From: Gnetum montanum
Taxonomy: Eukaryota; Streptophyta; Gnetopsida; Gnetales; Gnetaceae
Assembly: GCA_015680685.1 (NCBI GenBank)
Contig: MNCI01022494.1
Location: 430,085 to 494,084 of the forward strand
Length of the DNA: 64,000 bases
Reading direction: 5' to 3'
Part shown: positions 34,998-46,150 of the stretch, piece after piece
How the letters are laid out: each line of letters starts with the position of its first letter
Position numbering within the stretch: position 1 is the stretch's first letter
Notes under the pieces: generated by a model
Told to the model about the DNA's origin: nothing
Databases searched by the model: none
The model's input: the letters and a program-made list of their open reading frames with translations, nothing else
Translations under genes and position numbers: made by a program

Positions 34998-37355
34998 ACT
35001 AGTTATGGGACTAGAAAGACATGTTACCCATGCTTGAAGGTCCCCTCTAACTAAGGCTCTTTCTCACTTCTGGCTTCTCTTTTCTTCTCAATAAGAAACA
35101 ATGATTAATCTATGGGAGCATTCTTATGTCTCGAGGGGGTGGGCTGGTTTGAGAGTATCGATGCAAAGTCACTAGGAGTGGTTGGTTTTGATCTAGACTA
35201 AGGATGGACTTTATTGGGTCATCTTAACTATAAGATCCACAAGGGACTTCATGTGACCACAATGTGGGACTCCATTCCACCTTCTCTTTTATCTACTACT
35301 ACTTCCCATAATTCATCTCACTACTAGTTTTTCATGGTTTTGTTCAATGTCTTAGTTTGATGTGTCAAAATTCTTAGGTAGGTTCTTACAAGATTTAGTC
35401 CTTAACATTTCACAACCATTAATCAAACATGGGGCCCACAGACTCTTTGCTTTGAAGACATGCAAGGCATTAAGGGCATGGGCCTACTTTGGATAGGACC
35501 CACTTGCTTGCCTCTTAGTTAGGCTAGTTAAGTTCTTATCCTTAGGCATTTTCATGATCAAATCCTTTGCGTGCTCTATCAATGACATTCAATTGTGCAC
35601 TCCTTCACAATGTTCTCCAATGAAAATCTCTTTTTGTTATGAATTATCCAACCCTCTTTAAGCATTTCATCATGTTCATAGCTTTTCTGTCTCTTCAAGA
35701 ACTTCAAGCTGTGTTAAAAATGTTTCTTTTTTTCATTATCTTTAATGTTAACCATTTTTTGAGCCTAGAACCTTCCAAAACCATAACTTTTTAGCTTCTT
35801 GTCCAATTTACCTTGTTTTTCAATCCTACCACTACCAGAGGTAAGCTCTACATTGTGGGGGCCACATAGGTTTTTCATGAAATTTGTTTTTGAAATTTAT
35901 CAAACTTCCACAAAGGTTTAACTAATGAAATAACATTACAATCATTGATTTATTAGGTTAAACCCTTCCAATGAACTCTGGTAGCCACAAGAAATTAAGT
36001 AATATTAAGATAATCAATCTATTATATTCACAACTTAGCTAACTATAACTGCCCAAGAGAGACAAGGTACCTATATGTTATAAGTTACACATTGCACACT
36101 AATCCTTGATTTTGTTGTGATCATAGATGGCACTAAAATTGATGCATGGATAGGAAGCAAAATTGTCCTAACCAACGGATAAGTGGACTAGAGAGGGAAG
36201 GAATTAATAGCTTGAATAATCCCAGAACTAGGTAGCAAAAGCCATGAGATGGAACCTCTTTAGAATCATTTAATCTTCACCCTCATTTTCAAGTTGCCAA
36301 GAGGGGTTTGGATGTCAATTTTTTCTAAGGTGTTCAATTTTTTTATCATGAACATCAAATTTTGTAAAAAATTGTAAATCCATATACTTGGGGCACTTAG
36401 TGTCTCTTTGTTTAGTCCAAGTATGTTTGTGTGTCAATTAGTTAGTTAATAATCTCATACCTTCCCAATATTTTGTAAAGAACTAGTTTCTCCTTTTGTT
36501 CACTCGAGGACGAGTTTTCATTCAGTCATGGGGGTATGATGAATTGCTTTTTGGTAGGCCCTGATATTAGAGCCCTAGATGCGTTATTAAATATTTTATA
36601 TCTTAGGATGTGTGCTAGCCTATAAATACAACACTTGGACACACAATTCATACATATTTCCATTAGTTATTAGCGAAGCTCTTACAGTTTTTCCTTCTAA
36701 AAGTTAGAATATTTTCTGCAGGCCCTTAGTAGGAGTCAAAGAAGTATATGGATATTTATTCAAGCATTGATGTACCTTAGCATAATAGTATGAATGAAAA
36801 TTAAGATGAGCTTTTCTAATGAAACCTTGTAGAACTTGTAATAGATTAATGCTTTCTTTATGCATTTAATATTCATGCAATCTACTTTAATGAATTTTAA
36901 TCAAGTAATTAATATCAATTAAATTGCACACATAAGCACGACCACTTCAAGCATACGTTTAACACTTGGTAACCCTAGTAGCACTTAATGCTTGGTAACC
37001 CAATGGTGCTATAACATGTTCAATATGTGTACAGAAAATGGGAACAGATGCCTATGTTAAGATTAGTTAAGTTTTAGCTAGTTGTTAGGTTTGTTAAGCA
37101 TTTATTTACTTTAATTTTGTTCTTAAGTAACTTAATCCATAAAAAATAAAATGATAAAAATCATATACCTTAGTTACACTTAACCACGCACTTACAATTC
37201 ACAAGTGGAATTAAGCAAACAATGATTGCAACGGTTAGATTCACCTCCTAGAGACCAGTGTACTTAGAGTGCTAAAGTCTACGGAATTTGATTGGATCGC
37301 TTAGTGAACACTAGTGATTCGTATGGTTGGGCATAGGGCTACTCATTGCTCATCA
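34998..37355 (+). mobile_element. Fragment F: 3' part of a related element with its LTR, lodged in element E
   Basis: From 34998 the sequence repeats the post-pol region a second time (compare 33705-34960 with 34998-36100). It then reaches a purine tract (CATGGGGGTA, 36527-36536) and an LTR. After the LTR, element E resumes with its third ORF. F itself has no third ORF. The left junction starts at a 20-plus-base stretch that also occurs near 33716 and 33814, which suggests recombination at shared sequence. Confidence 0.65.
36537..37355 (+). repeat. LTR of fragment F
   Basis: It has TGATGAA and CTCATCA ends, 819 bp, directly after the purine tract, so it is a 3' LTR. A TATA box CTATAAATA lies at 36620-36628. 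The downstream flank is AGTAG. It is homologous to the LTRs of E, G and H but more diverged. Confidence 0.8.
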
Positions 37356-37396
37356 AGTAGTAAGTAGGACCCAATAGCTAGCCATAGGCTAATCAA

Positions 37397-39125
37397 AAAT
37401 AACAACAATAGCAACAACATCAAGTTCCATTGTCACTGCCATAGGATTTTCGACCTTCAATGAGTCATCTGTAGCAAATTGTAGATACAATTAGCTAGGA
37501 AACAAGAGAGGGGACCAATCTCTACAAGGTCATTAAAGACGCAATCAAACCCATCAGCTCAATAGACCCTACCAATGAACAAATATCATTACAGTTAAGA
37601 GGAGGGGATGCTTGGTCACAACAAATCTCAAGGAACACTACATCATTCCAAGTGATGCTGGAAACTAGAGAAGGAGCCAGAGTGGTGGTCATGGAGCATT
37701 AAGTTGCAACAGGAGCTGTTGAAGTGATTACTAATCATATTAAGGAGTCCTTCAACATTCCTATTGTGCCACGAGCTGATATCTCTGGAGCAAAAGATGC
37801 TCAAATGTTGGTTGGAATCTCAATGATTCCAACTAAACATGTAGACATCTTAGACAGACTACTATAGACAGGGCAAGTTATGCAAAATATCTTTGATATC
37901 CCTAGTGATATCATAGTAGTCCATTCTAACCTAATTGTATTAAAGAAAAGTTGGACATGGCTGAGACTAGGGTAGAGCATGCTAAGAACGAAGTCCAAAA
38001 ACTATAAGAAAAGCTCACAACCTTGAGAGCATAAAGAAGAGATTCCATGTAGTTTGTGGTGCCTAACCAACTTGACTAATTTCGAACAGACCATGTGAAT
38101 TGCCTCATCGACCAAAACATGAAGATGGAGTGAGAGAAGAAGAAGGTAGTATGGGATGCCTCAGTGATAGAAGCACAAACATATGCACATGCCAAGGCAC
38201 TCATTGCTCTATAGAAGGTAAAAAAACAATTAGCTATAAACAATGCTTGGTTGACCAACATTGAGTGACAAAAAAACATTCTCGAAGAAAGCATCTAGTA
38301 ACTTCAAGAACAATTAGTTCAAGTCAACTAGGATATGAGCTGCTTGGCCCAGGAGAATTAAATCTTATCAATGGAAGAAGTCTACACAATCAGACAAAAA
38401 TTTGCAATTGAGATTAGCCAATGGCAAAATGAGGCCAAGAAGCATGAATGGCTCAAAGATAATTTCTAAGATCAAGTGGGCATGTACAAGCAGATTAACA
38501 AGAAAGAAAAATCTAGATGCCTAATTCCAAGATTAGTTTCATTTCAAGGAAAAATCAAGACTAGTAGCCAATCCTAGATAGTCTAGCCCATGTCCTCCAA
38601 GCAGAAATTAAAAATAAACCTACAAATTGAGGATCTCATAGAATACATGGGGTTAGTGAATCTCCATTATGCTAACTTGACCATGTTAACAATAGGTAGG
38701 CCCAAGAATGAATTAGAGCAACAAGTAGCTAGAGTATACGCTTTATATGAGAAAACATTTGCTGACACAAAAGATGCTTTATAAAAACTGCATGTGGCAA
38801 ATTCTGAACTTTAAGTTGTAAAAGCTAGCTACTAGGGCCAAAAAGATGTTGTAGCTAACATGGCTTGTAGAATGTTTGACTATCATGAATTGAGGAAAAT
38901 AGCTAGATCATTTGAAGAAGAACAATGGTAATTCATAGCCTAGTATGTCAAAGCCAATCAAATGTTCCCACAGCCATGAGGCCCATAGAATGTACCAGCT
39001 TCATCACACATTGCTCAGCAAGCATGAATGGTACATAATCATAGGACAGAAAAGGAAAAAATTCAAGCATTACTTAATAGATATCAATTCAAGAAGCCTA
39101 ATGATAAATAGAAGAAACTAATGGA
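37397..39125 (+). pseudogene. Coiled-coil third ORF of element E (3' part), decayed
   Basis: Function unknown. It aligns with the third ORF of G (49160-50860) and its end with that of H. The best block (38590-38784) reads DLIEYMGLVNLHYANLTML and NELEQQVARVYALYEK. It is followed in frame by VANSEL, a VVKA segment, and FDYHELRKIARSFEEE. The long heptad-like Lys/Glu/Leu stretches imply a coiled coil. No signal peptide or transmembrane helix is seen, so an envelope role has no support. The N-terminal domain present in G is missing because F interrupts. Confidence 0.65.
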
Positions 39126-39352
39126 GAGCCACCACCGCCGAGCGCATAAACTACATCGAGCTCCTTCAACTTTTTTGGTTTGTTTTGTCATTCACTTGTG
39201 TTAAAATTTTGTAAAAACATCACTGTGGCATTCAGAGTCATGTAAATAGTTTGTTAGTCATGTATAGTCAAACGTACCTTCCAATTTTGTAAGGGACTCC
39301 ATCCTTATTTTATTTTAACTCGAAGATGAGTTTCTAGTCAGTCGTGGGGATA

Positions 39353-40251
39353 TGATAAATCCAAATTTTATTGTATTACAACATCATAGTAGCAATATCA
39401 TATTAACAATGTTGTTGATATAATGTCACTTCTCATGCTATGTCATCATTGATTTGAAGTCTCGAGATGTATGCACCTCTATAAATACAACACTTAGACA
39501 CATGATCCAACAACTTTTCATTCTCATTGTAATAGAACTCTTATAGTTTGATTTCTTAGATTTAGACTTAGTGATAGAAGAGTGAATGCCCACAGTGTGA
39601 TGTGTCATAGTTGAATGGTATCTTTATTCAAGCAAGTTGTACTTTGGCACAATTTGTGATAGCAATAAAGATCGAGACTATTTCCCATCATTGCAATATT
39701 TTCTTAGTTTACTATTTTACTTAGCATAATTTCTACTATTTTACTAGCTTAATACTTTACTTTTCAAGCACTTTATTTTTACTTGCATGTTATTAAAGCA
39801 GGATGAGAATGACTGATTTTGAGTGTTTAAGTGTAATCGTTTGGTAGTCTCAATAGTCATTTCACTTGATTTGCTCAATAGTGAACTCACTTGGCAACCT
39901 AGTAATGGTTACACGAGCCCAATGCATGTATAGTAAATTAGGAACAAATACTCGTCATTGTAGGATAAAATAGATTTACGTTTCCACTATTAGTTAGATT
40001 TAGCATTTAATTCTACTTTCACTATGTCTACACTTAGGAGCATAATTGGCCCTACAACATCATTCAACATATACCTCACTACAAGCTAAACCATACACTT
40101 AAACTTCACTAGCTTGAAATGGGAAGATAGCAATCGCAAGCTTAAATTAATTACTAGCATATCAACAATATCCATCCACGAATTATGATTGGGTCATGCA
40201 TGAACACTGGTGACTTGTGTAGTTGAGTGTTCGATGCTCCACTGCTCATCA
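39353..40251 (+). repeat. 3' LTR of element E
   Basis: It begins TGATAAAT after a purine tract (GTGGGGATA) and ends CTCATCA; 899 bp. The TATA box is at 39479-39487. The downstream flank is CTATG. It is homologous to the LTRs of element G. No 5' partner is present in the window. Confidence 0.85.
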
Positions 40252-40650
40252 CTATGTTTAAATTATTTCAAAATTCAAGACCCCCAAAAGGAATTAATTT
40301 AAAAAAAATTGAGACAAAACTTTTACTACCATTAAAGCTAACAATTTTAGATGTATTCTAGGAAAATCATGCTTAACTAAAAATCTTGGAAACTAAGAGA
40401 GAACGTGTAAAAACATTTTTAAGTAACAAATTCAAGAATAATTTTTATACATGCTATAAAATTCTCTTGTTAAATGTAGATATGCAAATTTTTGAGGTTT
40501 AAGTAATTTATCAATATATTATATATATCTTAAAAAATCCAAAGATTATAATATGTGAAGATTTTTAGAGAATTATTTCTAACTTAAGAAATTATTTGGA
40601 TAATTGAATGTAAATGTTGCTTTTCAAAAATGAAAAATTATAAATTAGAT
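40252..40650. other. AT-rich spacer after element E
   Basis: No gene or repeat recognised. Confidence 0.3.
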
Positions 40651-40746
40651 CTAAAAATTTAAAATCTTTCATTTGCATGATAATGATGCACAAGGAGTGG
40701 CATCTTGATTTTCATTATCATGCAAATGAAAGATTTTAAATTTTAG
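40651..40746. repeat. Near-perfect hairpin with 35-bp arms
   Basis: Left arm 40651-40686 and right arm 40712-40746 are inverted copies around ATCTTTCATTTGCATGATAA, differing by one A. The loop is 25 bases. No matching copy was seen elsewhere in the window, so it is not obviously part of the retroelements. Confidence 0.85.
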
Positions 40747-41960
40747 CTCAACTTAGCTCAGAACCTCTTTTGACAAGACTACAACCTCCAACGATCAGAT
40801 CTGCTCACTGCTCCACACCGAATTGGCTCCGGGATGTCACCAAACAGTTAAAGATAATCAGAAAGGACCATGGGATTTCCACTCCATAGCTAGCCTTCTA
40901 CTTCGGTGCACCCCCCATGGTGTCTATCCCCCAGGAATTTATAAGAGGTTATCTAGCCTCTTACCCACCTCTGTCTCTTCACCAATGACCAGATCTGCCA
41001 CCACCAATGGGCATAACGTCCATTGCCACCACCCACGTAACATCCACTGCCACCACCCACGCATTGTAGACATAGGAAAGAGTATCGTCGACGCCAAGGA
41101 CCGCCAACTGGACATGTGCAGCTACACAGTGGACGTTTTACAGAAATGGCAGGAAACCACGTTCAACTACAATCATGTGCAGGAAACGTTAACGTGGGCC
41201 GCGTAACGAGTGCTCAGGAGGAGAAACGCGCGGTTGCACAGGCAGGGCAGTGGGAGGGAACCCAAATGGAGGTGGCTGGGGCTTCATCTTGTCAAGAATA
41301 ATTCCCTGGGAGCTCAGAAATGACTCTACAACACCGCTGAAAATGCCTTTGTGTTGTCATTCTACTGCAGCCGTTAATCCCGTGCACCAGCTGAAGGTAG
41401 TGGGCGTGACTGGTCTAGGAGTACTCCCTATCGCAGGTGGCGGGCCTGCTGTTTACAGTAGCAGCCACCACCGAATGTCTAAGGCCAGGTGTAACCGACG
41501 CTTTTACTGTAGAGCCCATCAAAGTGCAGAAAAACCATCATCATTAGCCACTGTAGAAAAACAGCAGCTGCAGATATTGCAGATCGCTGCACTGGCAAAG
41601 AACGTGGTTGAAGAAGCTACACACCCACGTTCATCATCCAAGTTGCGGTTTCATTGCTGAAAACCCTCGAAGCACCTTCTTCTTTTCCCTCTTCCATTCA
41701 CTCTTGCATTCTTGTTACTAATGCATCACACAAAAACCAAAAAAGAAAACATAACACAGGCATAGATCGAGAAGTTAGGCTCTTCTACTACCATCATGTG
41801 GCTGCTTTGGGAATACCCATTTGTTGGAAGCCAATGCATAGCAGGCAAAAGTTATCATTTCCTCTTTTACGTACCTGTTTTTGATTTTGATGTAAGATGG
41901 AAAACAAAAGTGAGGCCCGCCGCCGCCGCAGCCGCCCCCTTTTCAAAATGTCTCTTACCT
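40747..41960. other. GC-richer, non-retroelement segment; no gene recognised
   Basis: Base composition is clearly higher in G+C than the flanks. Overlapping plus-strand open stretches (40823-41206, 41250-41660, 41654-41884, 41796-42020) lie in different frames, and none contains a domain I recognise. The segment has short internal repeats such as CATTGCCACCACCCACG followed by a second CCACTGCCACCACCCACG. It could be a fragment of a host gene, a captured exon cluster or the body of an unrecognised DNA transposon. Confidence 0.35.
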
Positions 41961-42420
41961 TACCTAGGTTATGACCTTGATCATTATTACCCCTTGCAAG
42001 TGGTAACCACGAGCTTTTGATTGTGTTGGGGTTACCCTACTTGATTTATAATATTATAACAAGTAATATATATAGTTAGTAGACCTATAGGATTTCTAAT
42101 TATTCATGAGATTAAATTTAAAGTTCATGGCCCCATGCAATAGCATGGGAGATGTTGATATCAATAAAGACATGTATGAAAGAGCCAATAATTTAATTAA
42201 AACAACTTGTGGAATCACATCTAATTTTCAGAGGTGAATAGCAAAAGAGAACTCATGTAGCCAATCCCATTTTGTTAGAACAAGGCTAGGATGATAATAA
42301 TGAAATATATTGGATTCCATCTATGTTATTAATAGATTGTTATGAAAGTGAAATTTACTTACGTCCATGAAGATTCTCTTGGATTTAGTAGATAGAGAAG
42401 TTTTAGAATTTCTTTTATGA
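41961..42420. other. AT-rich stretch without recognised features
   Basis: Nothing supported was seen on either strand. Confidence 0.3.
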
Positions 42421-42560
42421 TTTTTTAAATCCATAATATAATTTTGCCTACTAGAATCGAACCTATGACTTGGTGTAAGGTCTTATCACTCTTATGTTTC
42501 CTATATAGTCCTTTGTGACTTGTTGTCCATCATTATTTTGGCCAAGAGACCAACTACTAG
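42421..42560 (-). repeat. tRNA-derived SINE-like copy (minus)
   Basis: Read on the minus strand, GGTTCGATTC (complement of 42454-42463) fits a pol III B box, preceded by GATAAGACC and TTACACCAAGTC, the same layout as in copies near 52309 and 59969. The A box is degraded. Confidence 0.35.
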
Positions 42561-42850
42561 CCCTATTCAAGAGAGTCCTCCTTGGTTACAATTAAATAAT
42601 TTTATCATCATAATGATAAGGGGAATTTTTGGTCATGGTTTTTTTCACTTGTCATATTAGCTAAGGAGGAGCTGTATTGGTCGAGAGGTCGACTACCAAC
42701 TACTGGACTTTGTCATGATAAAAAAAATAATTATCATCATAATGTTGTGATAAGAGATTATATTTTCACAGGAATTATTATTTTGGTTGAGAGTTTTGTT
42801 GAGAGGCCAACTATTTTACTATCTAGACTTTGTTCCTTAAAATAAATCAA
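42540..42850 (+). repeat. Three degenerate copies of a GAGAGG-CCAACTACT unit
   Basis: GAGACCAACTACTAG, GAGAGGTCGACTACCAACTA and GAGAGGCCAACTATTTTAC recur about 120 bp apart, each followed by an AT-rich ATCATCATAATG-like part. Confidence 0.45.
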
Positions 42851-42891
42851 ACTGAGTGAAGAGATGAAGAGATGAATGCTTTTATGAGAAT

Positions 42892-43025
42892 TGATAAATC
42901 AAATTTTTTCTCAACCATGATATCGAGTATCCAATATTGAAGCTGCAATATCGAATCCCCAATATCGGGGCACATGATATGATGTCGCATGTCCAATATT
43001 GTGAACGTGTGCAGGCCTATAAATA
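42892..43025 (+). promoter_or_regulatory. U3 promoter block of LTR G: ATATCG-type motifs plus TATA box
   Basis: GATATCGAG, CAATATCGAA and CAATATCGGGG motifs crowd the 100 bases before a CTATAAATA box at 43017-43025. The 3' LTR has the same (TATA at 51178-51186). It corresponds in position to the GATATC palindromes of A, B and D. Confidence 0.55.
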
Positions 43026-43781
43026 CAACACTTACGTGCACTGTCCACACACAATTTCATTTCACACTTAGCAAACTTACGTTAGTTTGTTTTCTCAATT
43101 TTAGCATTCAGTACTTAGGAGTGTATGCCCACAATGTGATGTTTTGTAATTGAACGGAGTCTTTATTCAAGTGAGATGTACTTGGACACGTTTTTTGCAG
43201 GAAAATAAAGATCGAGATTACTCTACATCATTGTAGCATCACTTAGTCTTTATTGTTTATACTTAGAATAACTTTTCTATTTACTGTTTTCATTAGTTAC
43301 AAATTTACTTTCAATGCATTTTACTTTTACTATTGTTAAGTGGAATGGATATAACTAATTCCAAGCATAAAGTGTGATTGTTTGGTAACCTAATAGTATC
43401 ATCGCTTAGTTCACCTAGTAGCGAGATACTTGGTAATCCCAATAATGATTACATAAGTCCAAGATGTGTATAAAGAGTTAGGAATGAATGTCCATCTTAT
43501 AGGCTAGATTAGATTTGTTTACTATCATTGATATTTAAAAACCATTCCATTTACTTTATGTTTACTAGAAGCAATATGGCCCATACAACATCAATATCAT
43601 ACACTTGACTATGAGTTAAACCATATGCATCAATTTTACTAGCTTACATGGGAAGACACTGATCACAAATTCAACCAATTACTATCATAATTACATTGCC
43701 TTGTCCATGGAATTCAACTGGGCTATGTGTGAACACTTGTATCTCATATGGTTGGGTGTTGGATTACTCCAACGCTAATCA
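42892..43781 (+). repeat. 5' LTR of element G
   Basis: 890 bp, starting TGATAAATC and ending CTAATCA. It contains the U3 block, TATA box and R/U5, and is closely similar to 51081-51958. The preceding five bases are AGAAT. Confidence 0.9.
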
Positions 43782-43782
43782 T

Positions 43783-43800
43783 TGGCGTCATTGCTGAGGA
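43783..43800 (+). other. Primer-binding site of element G (tRNA-Asp type)
   Basis: TGGCGTCATTGCTGAGGA differs from the complement of the tRNA-Asp 3' end at four positions, all transitions. One base separates it from the LTR. Confidence 0.85.
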
Positions 43801-43918
43801 CATGTCAATATATGCTTCATGATTGATTTCTCAAAGTTCATTGTATCTAAAAAATAAAGTCAAACCTTACAACCATAAGAAAAGCACACTTAAAACATAA
43901 TGTCTAAAAACTATAATA

Positions 43919-45447
43919 TGGCTTCAAAACAAGATTAACCATCACCTGTCAAGGAGATAAGAAGAAGCAATGACAAAATTGTTGATGAAGAAGAATGGAG
44001 GATGTCAATGCAAACAAGAATCACTTATGCTCACACTAATTCTTACCATCTAGACTTTACTTTCATCTTCCATTAGGATAATCAAATGAGGTGGAGGAAC
44101 ATGTAAGGCAACATAGTCCTACCTCTAGAATGTGCAACACTTAACATTCTCCAAACTTCCTTAAGGGAAATGCATTTGGACCAGATCCAGAAAGGGTATC
44201 ATATGACTTAGCACATGACAAGACCCTATGAACTCACAAAGAAGTAGATGAGGAGAGATGCAACCATGGAGATCAAACATGTACAAAACAAAGGGAAGCA
44301 GGTCAATAGTTTTTTTGTCATAGAAGAACTTGACATTGATCAATTCATTTTAGAAAAATTCCACCAGAATCATGAGGAGCCATCAAAAACACCTATCATC
44401 ATACTAGAGGAATTTGTCAAAGCACAACTTCATTCTACTCTAGCAGAGACACACAAGGGGGAGGCTATTCACTCAAGATACAAGTAGGACTCTAGGCCAA
44501 GGGTTCCTGCTAAATCTTACAAAGAAACATATAAGAGTCATGAAAGGAGAACTAGCTAACACCATTCTCCTACTACCTTATCAACCTCATCATCATCATC
44601 AAAGGACTCTAACAAGAGATGACACAGGTACTAGGAATCTGATAGGGAAGAAAGATGAACTCATGGTTTTCATGACAGATATTCAAGGTACTTTAATTTA
44701 AAAGCTGAAGAGTATGAACGAAGAAGATGAAGAGATAAAAGAGATAATGAAGAGAGGCATAAGCATAGAAGGGGTCACTACTACAATAGAGCATATGAAC
44801 CTGATCATGATGATGAACCCCTTATGACAACCTAAAGCATGATCAATATTCAAAAAGTTTTCTACATACCAACCAGACATGTGAGAGATAGTCGAATTAA
44901 ATGACTAGACATAAACAACATGTCATAATTTGAAGGTGGTTATAACAAAGATTCACAACATCACTTTCAAGCATTCCACAATGCCTGTGCCCTTTAAAAT
45001 ATAGAGAGTGATTGGCAAAAATTGAAGTTGTTTCCTAGAACACTTGTGCAGGAGGCAAAGAGCTAGTACAAGTCACTAGAACTTGAATCCATCAAACACA
45101 GGAGTACCATGCTTGAAATCTTTAATGAGAAATACCAAACTTATTCATGAGTGTTAAATCTAAGAAAATAAATTAGGGCTAGAAACAAGGAATTCATGAA
45201 ACCCTTGATGCGGTAACGGGCAAATATTACTCATTGTTACACAAATTCCTAGGTAATGGATTTTCATCAAAGGAACAACTTAGGCACATCATACATGGGC
45301 TGAGAAGCAAAACTAGAGAGACACTTGGGCTTTACACCTAGGGAAGGTTATCAAAATTGAGCATCCATAGTATTCAAAGACTAATTAACTAAGTGGCAAA
45401 AGAGAAAGAAGAACTTAGAAAAAGGAAATCAGCTAAAGAGTACTTAG
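43919..45447 (+). pseudogene. gag: gag of element G, decayed and truncated
   Basis: The ATG at 43919 opens MASKQD. YHLDFTFIFH, the shared N-terminal box, follows. The stretch 44248-44487 is open and encodes IKHVQNKGKQVNSFFVIEEL. A His/Arg/Glu-rich linker lies at 44640-44800. The capsid region (44930-45400) shows FEGGYNKDSQHHFQAFHNAC and WQKLKLFPRTL. The nucleocapsid knuckle is lost, since the sequence jumps to integrase near 45448. Confidence 0.8.
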
Positions 45448-46150
45448 AATGCTAATATCTGATAATGGAACTTTCTTCACTAGTGCTACCTTTAAGAAAC
45501 TCATGCAACAACTTGGGGTTAACCATAAATTAACAACACCATCTCATCCCCAAGAAAATGGTCAGGTTAATGTTATTAACCATGAAATTACTAGAATTCT
45601 CACTAGGCCGGTTAGTAGGTTTAGATAAGATTGGAATATGAAATTAAATGATGCTATATGGGCCTACAAGACATCCTAGAAACTACCTATAGGATACACC
45701 CCATACGAGTTAGTCTTTAGAAATTTGCCAATGCTTTCAATCCAGGCAAAACTACACACTTTAGCTATTACCAATGAACTTGACATTGATTTAAGTTTGA
45801 CACAAAAGGAGCATTGAATGAATTTGAATCTTTTAGATGAGAATTGACAAGTAGCACTTATGGGTAATGAAGTCCACAAGCATTACTCCAAACTTAAGCA
45901 TAATTTGTGGATAAGAAATGTAACTATACAGCATTGTGCCAAACTTCTTTATTACAATCCTAATCATTTATCCAAAAAGGCTAAATGTTAGACACTTTGG
46001 GAGGGACCATACATTATGCACATCACTTATCCATCTAATGCCTTACACATTCACCACCCATCTAGCCCACATAAGCTTATCCTCATTAATATCCAACAAG
46101 TTAAACCATATTATAAATATTCAAAAGAGTCTACCCAACCTACCCACTAG
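45448..46150 (+). pseudogene. pol: Integrase C-terminal fragment of element G, fused after gag
   Basis: It starts abruptly within the core at ISDNGTFFTSATFKKLMQQL, which contains the second catalytic Asp. PQENGQVNVINHEIT follows, with Asn where the catalytic Glu belongs. The C-terminal domain gives LLYYNPNHLSKKAK and LWEGPYIMHI and ends at 46150. It aligns with 32325-32967 of element E. The first half of integrase is absent. Confidence 0.85.

Larger units (their letters stand above)
26831..40251 (+). mobile_element. Element E: Athila-like retrotransposon, 5' LTR missing, interrupted by fragment F
   Basis: It runs gag, protease, RT, RNase H and integrase (26872-32967), a non-coding post-pol region, then F (34998-37355), the coiled-coil third ORF (37397-39125) and a 3' LTR (39353-40251). 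Gag start and order match element G, whose 5' LTR and primer site precede gag. E has neither, since its leader joins region T near 26830. Every coding part has stops. Confidence 0.8.

Noticed and set aside
40823-41660. A host protein gene in the GC-richer segment
   Set aside because: Open stretches overlap in different frames, have no recognised domain, and no consistent splice plan was found.
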